This document shows positions 34,761 through 49,278 of a stretch of 64,000 bases of DNA, piece after piece. Each line of letters opens with the position of its first letter. Within the stretch, counting starts at the first letter, position 1. Location: contig CM018046.1 of NCBI GenBank assembly GCA_008638375.1, positions 1,040,501 to 1,104,500 of the forward strand, written 5' to 3'. The stretch is from Nyssa sinensis. Lineage: Eukaryota > Streptophyta > Magnoliopsida > Cornales > Nyssaceae. Both the position numbers and the translations under genes were made by a program. The notes under the pieces are model-generated. The model had not been told where the DNA came from, did not search any database, and saw nothing but the letters and a program-made list of their open reading frames with translations.

Positions 34761-36158
34761 CAACTGATGACGGTCATATGAACCAATTTTAAACAATTAA
34801 CATCTGGATATTCACCTTTTCTTCTCCATTTGTTGCTTCTATTATATTCTTTGAGGAAAACTATGATTCTGAAGCTCTTTGGCAGTTCTTTACCCTTGAG
34901 AATTCCAACATTTATTGGAATTATCTGAAACTGTGGATCTCAGCAAGTTTTAAAGGCTTGTTCTTATGGAATATATACCTAGAGATAGGCTTAAATGTAT
35001 AATTGAAGAGACGTATCATTTTGTGGTCTATATGATTTGGTCCCTTGAAATTGTTTGTTTGGAATTTGGGGTCAAGCTTAAGTATTATAAAATAATACTC
35101 GAGCTTGTTAACTGATAGAGATAGATTGTGAATTGCAGCTTCTTTTTGGTCACATTTTGGATTTGGAATAAGAGTTTTGATGGACTCAAGCTGCAGCATC
35201 TTGAAGTTGTCCTACTATGCTCCCCTGGGAAAATTATTTCATGTAAACGTGTCAACCATGTTTTGCATATTTATAAATTTTATCATATATGATGGAATCA
35301 CAAATAACTGTCACAGGTTATGATGGTCGCATGCTAGTCTTCTCATTATTCACAGACTTCTGCAACAAGTATTTCTTTATTAGGGATAAATTATTTTTCA
35401 CATGTGCTGCCAATACTGCTTCAGTTTTCAGGTCTTGTCCATTTACAGGTGATTTCAGTTTTCAGGTCGGATTTCATTTCCCTTCTGAAGCACTTTTATG
35501 CTTCCTGTTAGGGAGATCAGGACTTGAAAAGCTTGAGACGTGTGAAACTTAATATAACTTATTCTTCTGATAGAATAACAGGAGGCAATGTCCCTGACTT
35601 GATAATTTCATTTTAACTGATTAAATTAGACATCAGTCAGAAGTATAGGAGAATTCATTCTGGTCTTGATGTCAATTTTTTGTCAAGAATTCAGGGTAGA
35701 TTGCAACTTCACAATTATATGATACTGTAATACCTACTGCTGCAAGAGAATGAGAGTTCAAAACTGACATCCTTGCTCCATTTTTTCTCCTCCAGACTCT
35801 TTTTTGGTTGCTGCATGGAACAAACATGTTAAGTGCCCTGACATTCTAACATTTTTTTCCAATTTTCTTTGCTACAGCACATGGCTGGTTCTTGGGAGCC
35901 AAATGTTAAAATGTTGCTATGAATCTGCTGCTCCATGTGCTGAGTATGCATGGGTTTAGGGAAGAGGGCAGTTCAGTGATGCCTTGACCTCTGAAGGATC
36001 TATGATAAATTTCAATGGTAACAAAAGCCAAGGTACTAAATTTTAACATTCATTTTGATTCTCTTACAGCTTTTATCGGGAAAGGGAACCTTATCTATTT
36101 CCTAATCCACTTCTTTTAGTACAAGGTACTAATTCTCGAGAATTAGAAAATAAAGTTT
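34263..36158. other. Intergenic region downstream of the GH9 gene
   Basis: No gene was recognised. It has a (TA)n run at about 34727-34757. The part next to 36158 presumably carries the 3' UTR of the minus-strand GH9 gene. Confidence 0.5.
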
Positions 36159-38836
<2,678 letters not shown>

Positions 38837-38959
38837 CTATTATCATATAATATAATATATATGTATATACTATATGAATATTAGAATGCTAGCTAGTGGA
38901 GTAAGACTAAGGGAGGCCTGAGAGGGTGGTGGGTTGAATTTCCTTTGGGATAAGGTGCC

Positions 38960-38967
38960 ATTTATAG
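38960..38967 (-). promoter_or_regulatory. Likely TATA box of the GH9 gene
   Basis: The minus strand reads CACTATAAATGGCACC, about 125 bp upstream of the exon 1 coding frame. The position and sequence fit a plant core promoter. A short pyrimidine-rich leader follows. Confidence 0.5.
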
Positions 38968-40190
38968 TGGAGGAGGAAGTTAGAGAGTTCGTTAGTCGTT
39001 AGAGAGAGAGAGAGAATCATGTCATTCACGGGATCAACTGCGCCAAACCAGACACATTTGTTGTGGGGCAACCAACAAACTTTATCCTCCCTGTGACAGT
39101 AGAAACTTATCCAAGGCAGGCAAAGACAAAAACAGAGTATATTTCTCACTATTCAACCTCATGTCTAACAAGTTATTGCTTATTTTATAACAAATACATA
39201 TACAAAATGTAGAGAGAAAAATTCAGTTTAACTCGTCAAGCTGCGTGATTTTCGGTGAGAAAACTGGGTTTTAACTAAAAGGTATTTGTTTATATGGCGT
39301 AATTAGAGGGAGGGGTGTGCTTAGAAGTCCAAAAGCAGGAATTTTTAAGAGAGAAAGGTGGAATGTTGTTTTGGCTTTTGTGTTGGTCCATATAGCAAGT
39401 CACGGACATATAATACATGAGGATGAGGACCTCAAGTCTGAATCACGTGTGCTGCCACATATAGCCATATACAAAAATTGGTATAGCAATTTGCATGTAC
39501 AGTTTTATTAGTTCAAGTTTTGGTACAAATTGCTTAAAACATCATGTGATTTGAACCTGAATGTTAACGGTGTTATGAATTTCACATGGACTGTCAAGCA
39601 GTATTGTAAGGGAAATTGTTTGGCGGGAAAGTATTAGTGACTGTTTCGTTACCTGGCTTTTTGTCAACCGAAAACTGAAATGCATGTTCTTGAGAAGGGA
39701 AACGGTAAGGGACCCATTTTCCGATCCTCTACTGTGGACTTTTTTGAATTTTGAGAGACTAACAAACAAGAATTAATCCACCAAGTACTTGGTTTAGAGA
39801 GAATGATGCGGCTTGATTTTTGGAATCTCCTGTATGGACAAGAGGCCAACAGCAACTCAAACGGCACACCTTGACTATTTTAGCTTCTTTTTTGGGACTT
39901 GTAAGATAGACTACTAAAACAGAAGCAAAACGTTGGATTATCTTCATAGTGAGAAGTAACCAAGTTCTACATTTGAAAATTAGGAAACATTTGAGAATTC
40001 CCAAGAAATATCACAAGTAATTTGAAAATTTATGAGGATAAAGTTCCCACATCTATAAGGATATTTTTGAGAAAGTTAATAGAGAATTTCGTTAAAAAAA
40101 GTTGTGTCAATTCAACAAAGCAGTTTGGGGAATTGGAACAGCTCCCTCAGGGAGAGATTTTGGCATGAACTAGGTTCATTGTAACCCAAC
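38968..40190. other. Intergenic region upstream of the GH9 gene
   Basis: No gene was recognised. A short GA run lies at 39001-39014. The remainder is ordinary AT-rich sequence that should include the distal promoter of the minus-strand GH9 gene. Confidence 0.5.
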
Positions 40191-40633
40191 TGATATACCA
40201 TAATTTGACCAAGGCTCCCACGATGTGACACATGTCTTCAAGTAGGTTTGTAACATATCCCCTTCCGATCTATGGCTTATAGACCTGTAGCACAAAGGCT
40301 TTCGAATAAGTCACCATGTCTTTCATAGCTTATCGACTTCAAAATAGAAAAATAGAGTTCAACATGAAAACTATTATCTATGGATATTTTCAAATCCTTA
40401 TTTTCATGACTCCTAATCCTACTCAACTTAGTAGATCTGCAGCTTATAAATAAGACCATAAGGTACGCCTTCAATTTATGTTCAATTCTTCTCTTGAATT
40501 ACTATTTTTATTTCTTCACTAACTTTATCATCAGAGTAGGCTATATCGGAGCTTTCCGGTAGCCCTCTAACTTCGAATTCTTGATAAGGTAATTAAAGAA
40601 AGGAAGCCTTCAGACCATAAAAGTGCAACATCA
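40191..40633 (+). mobile_element. Solo LTR of the Tat family
   Basis: 443 bp, starting TGATATACCATAA and ending GTGCAACATCA. It is the reverse complement relative of the LTRs at 4259-4717 and 17361-17821, sharing GACTCCTAATCCTACTCAA and CTTATAAATAAGACCATA. It is flanked by the perfect duplication CCAAC (40186-40190 and 40634-40638). No internal sequence remains, so it arose by recombination between the two LTRs of a full element. Confidence 0.87.
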
Positions 40634-40684
40634 CCAACAAAATGACATCCTATCATGTGACACAATGTTACCTTTTTTTTTTTT

Positions 40685-41307
40685 TTATGTAGAACAAGGT
40701 GTGGAAGGCAGTTTGAAGAATAATGGGAACATTTCAAGTCTCATTTCAAGAAAAAGTACTAGTAAGCGTAGAGTTGGTCAATCACATTTTCGGGAATAGA
40801 GATATTATCTTGACTCAAAATGACGAGACGGACAATACTCATCGCTCTGCCATGTACTGGAGTTTCCCCTGAGGCCAAACGACTTCGTTTAGGCCTCCAA
40901 TTTGACTTTTTTGCCATTTATAGTAAATTTTGATTTTGCAATTACTTTGTTTAGGGAAGTTCGATTTAACTTCTGCTTGCATCTATTGTTTCCTAGTTTG
41001 ATATAGTTTCTAATTTTCTAAAAAGTCCCAAATTTTTATTATTTTTGGATTTTTCCTTTTTTAGAAATTTATTTGTTTCCTAATTGTAATAGGACTAGTA
41101 AAAGAAATTACTAGATTCCTATTCAGATTAATTGTAGTCTTAACCTATATATATATATTTATGATGTAAAATAGTCTTTAGTATTCAGATTATCAATAAT
41201 ATATTTATTTTTAAAAATTTAAGATTTGTTCTCTTTAGGGTGATGAGTCCTCTTTGTTCTTGGTTACTAAGAAATTCAACGCTTTTTTTGCTCTTTCATG
41301 TTACACA
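40685..41307 (+). mobile_element. 5' LTR of the chromovirus-like element
   Basis: It aligns over its length with 45803-46412 and with 59213-59808. The first base pair of the TG end is mutated. It ends TTACACA before TTGCGTTAGTTGGTATTAGAG. A TATA-like CTATATATATATA lies near 41143. Confidence 0.75.
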
Positions 41308-41347
41308 TTGCGTTAGTTGGTATTAGAGTGAGGATTTTCCTAGCTTA

Positions 41348-42650
41348 ATGGCAAATGATAGAGTTAAGAACCCAAATTCCATTGACGTTCGTTGTGGGAT
41401 GGAGGTTGTATGGTTGGCAATTGATGACCACGGGAAAGTAGTTAGCACAAATCAATGATCGACTTAGTGCTATACAATAGACTATTCATACGACTCAATT
41501 TTAATGCCTTTAAAGACCCTCCAATCAATAGAAATCGCGCTAGAGGATTTGCCCGAGGCCATCCTAAAGACAAAACTATACCAGATCAACGTCCTCGAAG
41601 GTACTGCCTATGGAGGTGAATCAGATTCAAACGATAAGGAAGACTACGAGGTTCGTAGGCTTGCAAGAAGGAATCGAGATTTTAAAGATTATCGGATGAA
41701 AGTCGACATCGCTACCTTTAATGAAAATCTTAACATTGAAGATTTCCTTAATTAGATTTCTTAATATGACTAATTTTCTGAACATGATGGAGGTTCCTGA
41801 TGACAAGATGGTTAAGCTTGTCGCGTTTAAACTGAGGGGTGGAGCAGTAGTTTGGTGGGACCATTTGTAAATGAAATCGAAAACAGTGAGGCAATCAACC
41901 AATTCGAGTTTGGAGGAAGAAAAAGTAATACATGATGGCAAGATTTATCCCTCTAGATTATTAGTAGTACCTCTTTCAAGTATACTAGAATTGGACTAGG
42001 GCAACCGATCAATTTTTGATTATACAACAGACTTTAATCGATTGTATGTTTGCAATATTCTGGTTAAAACAGAAGGGTAGATGGTAGCACGATATTTGAG
42101 TGGACTTAAGCCTTCAATCTATGACAAAATTAGATTTTCAGGTTTTGTGGACTGTTGATGAGGCTTATAACATGGCATTGAAAGCAGAATTGTTAGAAAT
42201 GGAAAGAAGGGTGGAAGTTTAAAATGTAGTACCCTTTTATAGGAATTTTTTCAGAATCTTCGTATGAAACGAGTGATAAAGGAAAAGGCACCCAAATAGC
42301 AGCAATTTAGTCTCTTGTTCAATCAACTCAGATCAAACTACAATGAGTAAGTTATGCAGAAGACAATAGCATCAGAGGCCCTCTGAAGAAGCCATTACCC
42401 ATTACGAATACAAATCCCTATGCCAAGCTTACACCTGGCAAGTGTTATCACTGTAGGTAAACCTGGGCATCACTCTAATAACTGTCTAGATCGACAGACT
42501 TGTTAACTATGTTAAGTATGAGGATGCTGTTGAGAGGTAGACAAAGAGGAACCTGCTAGAGAAGATGATTTCTATGAAGGAGTAGAATTTTCAAAAGAAG
42601 ATGAAGAACTGAGTCAACTTTGTGGTGCAACGAGTGCTATATACACTAAA
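41348..42650 (+). pseudogene. gag remnant of the chromovirus-like element
   Basis: A start codon at 41348 opens MANDRVKNPNSIDV. An 83-codon segment follows at 41504-41755 with DYEVRRLARRNRDF and [13 protein letters not shown], then broken gag core pieces to about 42250. A CX2C half-knuckle (CYHC) near 42438-42449 is cut by a stop. Stops and shifts occur throughout. Confidence 0.7.
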
Positions 42651-45600
42651 GCAAATAGACACGAGCCAATGCCACGACATCTTTCAATCATGTTGTGCCG
42701 TTAATCAAAAGGTCTACAATTTAATTGTTGACTAGTGGGAACTACTGAGAACTTTGTGGATTACATGAAGTTGCCTACAGAAAAACATTATTTTCCTTAC
42801 ACAATTGGCTGGATTAAAAAGGGACCAACGATGAAGGTAATAGAAATTTATCATGTTATCATGATAAAGTAATTTGTGATGTAGTTTATATGGATGCTAG
42901 TTATATGTTGTTAGGGTACGCCATGACAGTACGATGTTGATATTACTTATAAAGGCAAGGATAATGTTTATATATTTACATGGGGAGCACACAAAATTTC
43001 CATGACTCCTTTAAAATATTGATTTCGAGACTAACAGTTTTAAAGATGAGGGGTAGTCTATGTTAGTTTTATTCAGGTCTGAAGCAAAGTTTGAGGCTTG
43101 AAGCTAAGGAGGCGCAAGAGGTTTATGCTTTAGTGGTTAAAGCTTTGGCAATAGATGATCCAAAGGCAGATTCAACAGTGGTTGTGCCTAAAAATTACAG
43201 CCATTGTTGAAAAAATTCAGTGAATTAGTTTTTGAAGATCTGCCCAATTTCTTGCCTCCTATGAAAGATATTCAGCACTACATTGATCTAGTACCTAGTA
43301 CAAGCCTTCTAAATCTGGTCCATATAAAATGAGTCCAAATGAGAATGAAATTCTAAGAGAGGAGGTAGAGGACTTGCTGGAAAGGGGGGTTCATTGAAGA
43401 GAATACGAGTCCTTGTGCAGTCCCAGCCCTATTGGTGCCAAAGAAGGATGGCAATTAGGCGCATCTTCATAGATTGCAAGGCCATTAACAAGATCACCAT
43501 TAAATACATATTCATATTCCACGCTTAGATGACATACTTGATATGCTTAAGGGTTCAAAGTTATCTTCCAAGATTGATCTTCACAGTGGCTAGTTACCAT
43601 TAGATTTGGATTAGGCTTGGTGATGAATGAAAAACTACGTTCAAGACTAAGGATGGCTTGTATAAGTGTTTTGTGATGCCTTTCGGCTTAACCAATGCAC
43701 CCAACACTTTTATGCCAGTCATGAACTAGACTTTGAGGCCTTTTGTTGGAAAAATTTTGTGGTTTATTTTGATGATATTGTTATTTACAACAAAATTGAA
43801 AAGGATCATATTGATCATCTACAGTTGATTCTAACAATGTTGTTGGAAAGTAAGTTGTACATCAACCATACAAAGTGTAATTTTTTTACTAATAGTTTAT
43901 TATTTTTGGGCTACAGTGGTTAATGCATATAACATTCATATGGATAAAGAAAATGTGCGAGCACTTTGTGAATGGCCAACACCCAAAGTTTTCATAGGCT
44001 AACTGACATTCTACCGCAGATTCATCCATAATTTCAGTGCAATTACAGCTCCAATTACTGAATGCTTGAAAAAAATGGAAGTTTAATTAGGGTGAAAAGG
44101 TAGAAAAAAGCTTTGCCTTGATTAAAGTGAAGTTGCGCACTGCTTCAATTTTGGCCTTGCCTAGCTTTGAAAAGGTTTTTTAAGTAGAGTGTGATGCGAG
44201 TGGAGTTAGCATTAGGGCAGTATTGTCTCAAGAAAAGCAACTACTAGAATTCTTTAATGAGAAGCTGAGTGAGGCCCGTCAAAAGTGAAGTACCTATGAT
44301 CAAGAATTCTATGCGGTTGTTAGAGCTCTGAAGCTTTGGGAACATTATCTTATGCAGCGAGATTTTGTGCTCTACACAAATCACCAGGCTTTAAAGTACA
44401 TTAACAACCAAAAACACTTGAATAAGATGCATATGAGATGGTCCACATTCATTCAGAAGTTCTTATTTGTCATCAAACACAAATCTGATACCTTAAATAG
44501 AATTGCAGATGCATTAAAGAGAAAGACTAATCTTCTTGTTACATTAGCACAAAAGGTTATGGGACTTGAGTTCCTAAAGGAATTGTATGAAAAAAATGCA
44601 GATGTCAAGGAGATTTAGGCCAAGTGCAGAGAGTCTTAAGCTATTGTAGGTTTCTATGTGCATAAAGGGTACTTATTTAAAGGCAACTCTTTGTGCATCC
44701 CTCAAACATCCATGCAAAAGAAGTTGATTTGTAATCTACATGCTAGTAGATTGAGTGGACATATGGCTAGAGATAAGACAATAGCAAGTGTAAAGGAGCG
44801 ATATTTTTTGTCACAAGTCGGGAGGGACATTGGTAATTATGTTCGAAAATGCTATAATTGTCAAGTCTTTAAAGGTCAGTCACAAAACACTAGTCTTTAT
44901 ACTTCTTTACCTATTCCTAATTCTATTTGCGAAGACTATGAATTTTGTGTTAGGACTACCTCGAACATAACGAGGGATAGATTCTGTTTTTGTAGTTATT
45001 GATAGGTTTTCTAAGATAGCCACTTCATTCCATACCAAAAGACATTAGATGTTTCACACATTGCATGACTGTTCTTTCGAGAGAGACTCCATAGAGTTCT
45101 GCAGTCCATTACTTCAAATCGTGACACAAAGTTTTTTAGTCACTTTTGGGTTACTTTGTGGAGAATGTTTGATACTTCCTTGAAGCACAGTACTACAACT
45201 CATCCCTAAACAGATGGCCAAACATAATATTGGGCAATCTAGTTCACAGTATTTATGGAGATAGGCCCAAACAATGGAATCGTGCCTTGCCACAAGCTGA
45301 GTTTGCATATAACAATGATGTTCATAGTGCCATAAGAAGAACACCTTTTACAGTTGTCTATATCACTCAACCAAAGCATACTATAGACTTGGTTCAATTA
45401 CCTAAGGGCCATAGTGTGAGTGTTATAGTAAAGAATATGGCAGAACAGACCCAAGCAGTACATGTTGAGATGAAGCAAAAATTGGAATAGACTAATGCCA
45501 AATATAAGAGAGCTGCAGATAAGCATATGCATGCCAAGGTGTTCAAGGAATGAGATTCTGTTATGGTCTTCTTGCACAAAGAGAGATTTTCAGTTGGCAA

Positions 45601-45842
45601 TTACAAAAAATTGCAACCAAAGAAATATGGTCCATACAAAATTATATACAAGGTCAATGACAATGCTTGTGTTGTTGATTTGTCCGAAAACTATAGAAAT
45701 TTCACAGACTTTCAATGTTGCTGACATCTACGAGTATCTTATAGAAGACTCTTTCTATCTCGATTGTAACTCATGGTTGAAATCTGTTCAAGAGAATGAG
45801 ATTGATGTAAAACAAGTTGCCGAGGCTTTTAAAGAACAATAG
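42651..45842 (+). pseudogene. pol remnant: protease, RT, RNase H, integrase
   Basis: The protease region is faint (42700-42920). RT spans about 43330-44080 with a VYFDDIVIY active site (near 43760-43785) and the thumb (ESKLYINHTKCNFF). RNase H covers about 44170-44530, including [18 protein letters not shown] (44352-44618). Integrase follows with a zinc-binding HHCC region ([26 protein letters not shown]) at 44658-45002, a core carrying [20 protein letters not shown] (45230-45490), and a C-terminal part with [10 protein letters not shown]. The last ORF (45495-45842) ends inside the 3' LTR. Frameshifts separate the domains. Confidence 0.8.
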
Positions 45843-46412
45843 GAATGTTCCAAGTCCCATTCAAAGAAAGAGTATTAGTAGACGCAGAGTTGGTTAGTCA
45901 CATTTTTGGAAATGAAGACACTATCTTGACCCAAAACGACGTGACAGACAATACTCATCGTTCCGCCATGACTGAAGTTACCCCGAGGCCAAACGACTTT
46001 GTTTAGGCCTCCCATTTGACTTTTTTGCCATTGATAGTAACTTTTGATTTTGCAATTACTTTGTTTAGAGAAGTCCGAATGAACTTCTACTTGCGGCTAT
46101 AATTTTCTAGTATGATATGGTTTCTAATTTTCTAAAAAGCTCAAAACTTTATTATTTTTGAATTTTTCCCATTTTTTGAAATTTATTAGTTTCCTAATTG
46201 TAATAAGACTAGTGAATGAAATTAGTAGATTCCTATTCAGATTAGTAGTAGTCTTAACCTATATATATGATTTAAAACAGTCTTTATTATTCAGATTGTC
46301 AATAATATATTTATTTTTAGAAATTTGAGATTTGTTCTCTTTGGGTGAAGAGTCTCATTTGTTCTTCGTTACTAAGGAATTCAATGAATTTGATTCTCCT
46401 TCACGTTCCGCA
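45803..46412 (+). mobile_element. 3' LTR of the chromovirus-like element
   Basis: 610 bp, starting TGATGTAAAACAAG and ending CACGTTCCGCA. Its first about 40 bp are still in the pol reading frame (VKQVAEAFKEQ, stop at 45840-45842). The same TGATGTAAAACAAG opens the LTR at 59213. Confidence 0.75.
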
Positions 46413-47387
46413 CTGCCTTATTTTTTGCCACCTAAAAGCAAAACATACTATCCAATAAACCCGGTCTATACAAAAACGTCTCCTCAATTGGATCCAACAT
46501 CCCGATCCCCGGCAATGCTTGAAAACGGTCGAACTATGATCATGTCTTTTTTTCTTATTATTGAAGACCCAAAATCTTCACTGCATAAATGGCCATCTAA
46601 CGTCCAGCAACTATTTCATCCACCCTTTGCTTCCACTGCACTCCACAATATTGAAGCTAAAATGTACAAATCACATGAAATTGGCTAGCATATTAATGCA
46701 TCGATCATCAGTAAAGATTAATGATATGCTAAGTGTGTCTCCTTTGTCAATTGTGTCTTATTTTTCTGACCTCATCGGCCAAGATAGTGCATGTGATATA
46801 TTGATCACGGGCTGGGCTGGGCTGTCATAACCTTTCATCGCCTGTCACTATCCAGTTTACTGCTACCTTCGCCCTTTTTGCAAATGTATCTCCTTCAATT
46901 GTTTAGTCACTCGTACACGCCAGTGCCACCTTCCTTATTTCAGCTAAAATAATTTTTGGTCAAGTTAATTCCTTGAACTGTGGCATTCTGCACTACCAAA
47001 CATGATGTGTGGAACATATAATATTTTCAAAGTGCCTCTCCACTTTATCCCCGAGCAATCTGCACTGCTGTTGAGATGCAAGAAGTTTTCAAATATTTAA
47101 GGAATTGTTGCTTACTTGATCAATTGTATAATACATATCTAGTAACAATACTTGACAGATCGAAGAGCAATTTTCAAATATTTGATTAAATGTGATATGT
47201 ACTGGTGTCCAAACAAAACTTTCCAGTGTGCCAGCATTTCATGTTCTAGAAGGCCTTTGACTAATAGATAAATATGTTGTACATTAACAAATGAGTGTGG
47301 GCATATATAGCAGATGGATTTCATGCATACAAGAAACACTTATAGCTGCTACCATGACTCAAACTGATCATCAGCAGCAAGATCTTC
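46413..47387. other. Intergenic region downstream of the D27-like gene
   Basis: No gene was recognised. It contains short AT-rich stretches and presumably the 3' UTR of the minus-strand gene that stops at 47388. Confidence 0.5.
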
Positions 47388-49278
47388 TCAAGCTTCTAGT
47401 TTATGACACACACCGGAGCTGGGATTTGCCATGGAGCCTGCACATAATATATATCTAATAGTAAGAAATCAGGAAATCATCGGCTGCTTACCAATGAAAG
47501 CTGAACAAAACTTACAAATATCTGCAAAACATGGCTGTTTGGACACGGGATCCTCCTCAAACGGTGGTGGAACTTGACCGTACACCATCTCACAACTCAT
47601 ATCTTCAAAGTCTGCACATATTATGGACAGAGAAAGGATGATACATATTTTTTATATATTGATTGCAGTTTTGTGGACATAAATCCAGGGGAACATACTT
47701 GGTATCATAGTTAATGGAAGCCCAAATTCATTGGTGAAGAAATCTTGAGTAGGAATTTTGCACATATTCACACACATTCCTACACACCCACTGTTTTCCA
47801 GATACCTTGACAGGGAAAAACAAATATATCAACATAAAAAATTTGTTGTTGGACATTATTACAGAGCATAAAACCTATGGAATTGAATTCTAGTCTTGCA
47901 ACAGCTCAATTCAAAGTTATGAAGAAAAAAACATAAAAAGAAAACTTGGAGCCTCATAAATTCTATGCGTTGATCTGAATTTATGTTAGTCAAGTAAAAT
48001 GTAAAATTCAGTTCAAACGAACAATTACCAATTCTACCTGCACTTCTTTATATGAACCCCACTTCTTTGCTTCACCCCATTTACCTCCACTTCTATAACC
48101 TAGTAGATGCCATCCGAGTTAGTAAATCATAATTGCTCTAGCGGAAGCATCAATGCTATTTACTTTACGTTCGACTTCATATGAAATATGATATTTTAAA
48201 TATTAAATAGTTTCAATCTCTAGTGATTAAAATACTTGGAGAGTAGAATAACATTACCCTTTAAATTATAAGACAATGAATCTGTGGATGTTTACCTCGG
48301 AAGGCCCAACTAACCAGTGGAAGAAAGGGACCGTTAGTGCAGCATTAAACTCTTCAGCCCACTTTGTTGGTGGAAACAATTTCCTAAACTGCAACAATAA
48401 TAAATTAAATAAACAATTAAACTCTCTTTTAGTAACAATAACACACCAAATTGGAAAATTAAATATCAGTTAACAAATTTCATGGGAAAACAGAGCTGGT
48501 TTGCCCAAGTGATTAAAGGGGAAAGACTTGAGATCTTATGCCCATGGTTGCCAAACCCATTGCAAGCAAAGTGATAACGTTCTATTCCTTCCCTACCCAC
48601 TGAGTTTGACTCTAGTCAATCAGTGGGTTAATTAATCTCGGTTAATTATTATTATTATCCCCTACTGGGCTATAAATGAGTTTTAATTGAAAATGAGAAG
48701 GAAAAAAAACAAAGGGTGAGAAGGTTAATAAATTTCAAAATATAATGAAATAGTTTACTAATGTTAAAGGAGCTTCTAAGTCACTTGATTAGCCTTACGG
48801 CATCTTTGTTGGACCTAAAATTAAAATCCATATGGGTTAACGTGTTACTGTTTTGAATAGAAATTTGGAATAATTTTTTTAGGAAAACGAAAATGAGAGA
48901 GACCTGAGCAGGTGCACCAGGAGGAAGCATAGACAAGAGCACCTCTCGAACCACTTGCTGCTGCTGCATACGAGACCTTCCTTGCATTACTCCCTTGGAT
49001 ACATCCACAAAGCTCTCATAGTCATAGTCAAACCATCCCTTCTTCTTCACTTCTGCCCCAGCCTTGGCACCATACTTCTCCATCTTGCGAGCGAAGAGTG
49101 TCATGAATGCCTTCTCAAAGAACCCATCATTGTACTTTGTTTTCTGTCCAAAAGGAGCCGGCTCTCCCGACTGCTCAGCAATTCCGCACCGGATAGTACG
49201 GCGGCCGCTTTGTCGTCTCTGCAAGGAACAATGATCAACAGCTGGGAACTGGACACATTGAAAGCTTAGAACCACCAT
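47388..49278 (-). CDS. D27L1: D27-LIKE1, chloroplast carotenoid isomerase family protein
   Basis: Six exons (49278-48904, 48388-48296, 48099-48038, 47805-47699, 47611-47516, 47437-47388) with clean GT-AG junctions and consistent phases give an intact 260-residue protein. Residues 1 to about 38 look like a plastid transit peptide ([15 protein letters not shown]). The core has [18 protein letters not shown] and the D27 C-terminal domain (PF13225 from memory): [20 protein letters not shown], a Cys-rich [19 protein letters not shown], and [13 protein letters not shown]. The end, CSMANPSS then KLEA, marks the D27-LIKE1 subgroup rather than D27 itself. D27 isomerises all-trans to 9-cis beta-carotene for strigolactone synthesis; D27-LIKE1 is associated with related carotenoid cis/trans conversions. 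The ATG at 49278 was preferred over the ATG at 49317, whose extra 13 residues do not fit a transit peptide better. Confidence 0.93.

Larger units (their letters stand above)
40685..46412 (+). mobile_element. Ty3 chromovirus-like LTR retrotransposon, nearly full length, decayed
   Basis: LTRs lie at 40685-41307 and 45803-46412 in direct orientation. Between them, in order, are a primer-binding site (TTGGTATTAGAG, 41317-41328), gag, protease, RT, RNase H and integrase, all on the plus strand. The pol frame runs over the start of the 3' LTR, as in the CRM group. Many stops and frameshifts show it is inactive. The left LTR end has eroded (TT where TG is expected) next to a T homopolymer, and no target duplication was found. 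Confidence 0.8.

Noticed and set aside
40680..46420. Target-site duplication for the chromovirus-like element
   Set aside because: The left flank is a T homopolymer and the right flank is CTGCC; no matching five bases were found.
48955..49269. 104-aa plus-strand ORF opposite the D27-like first exon
   Set aside because: Shadow frame; the minus-strand protein matches the D27-LIKE1 family across all six exons.
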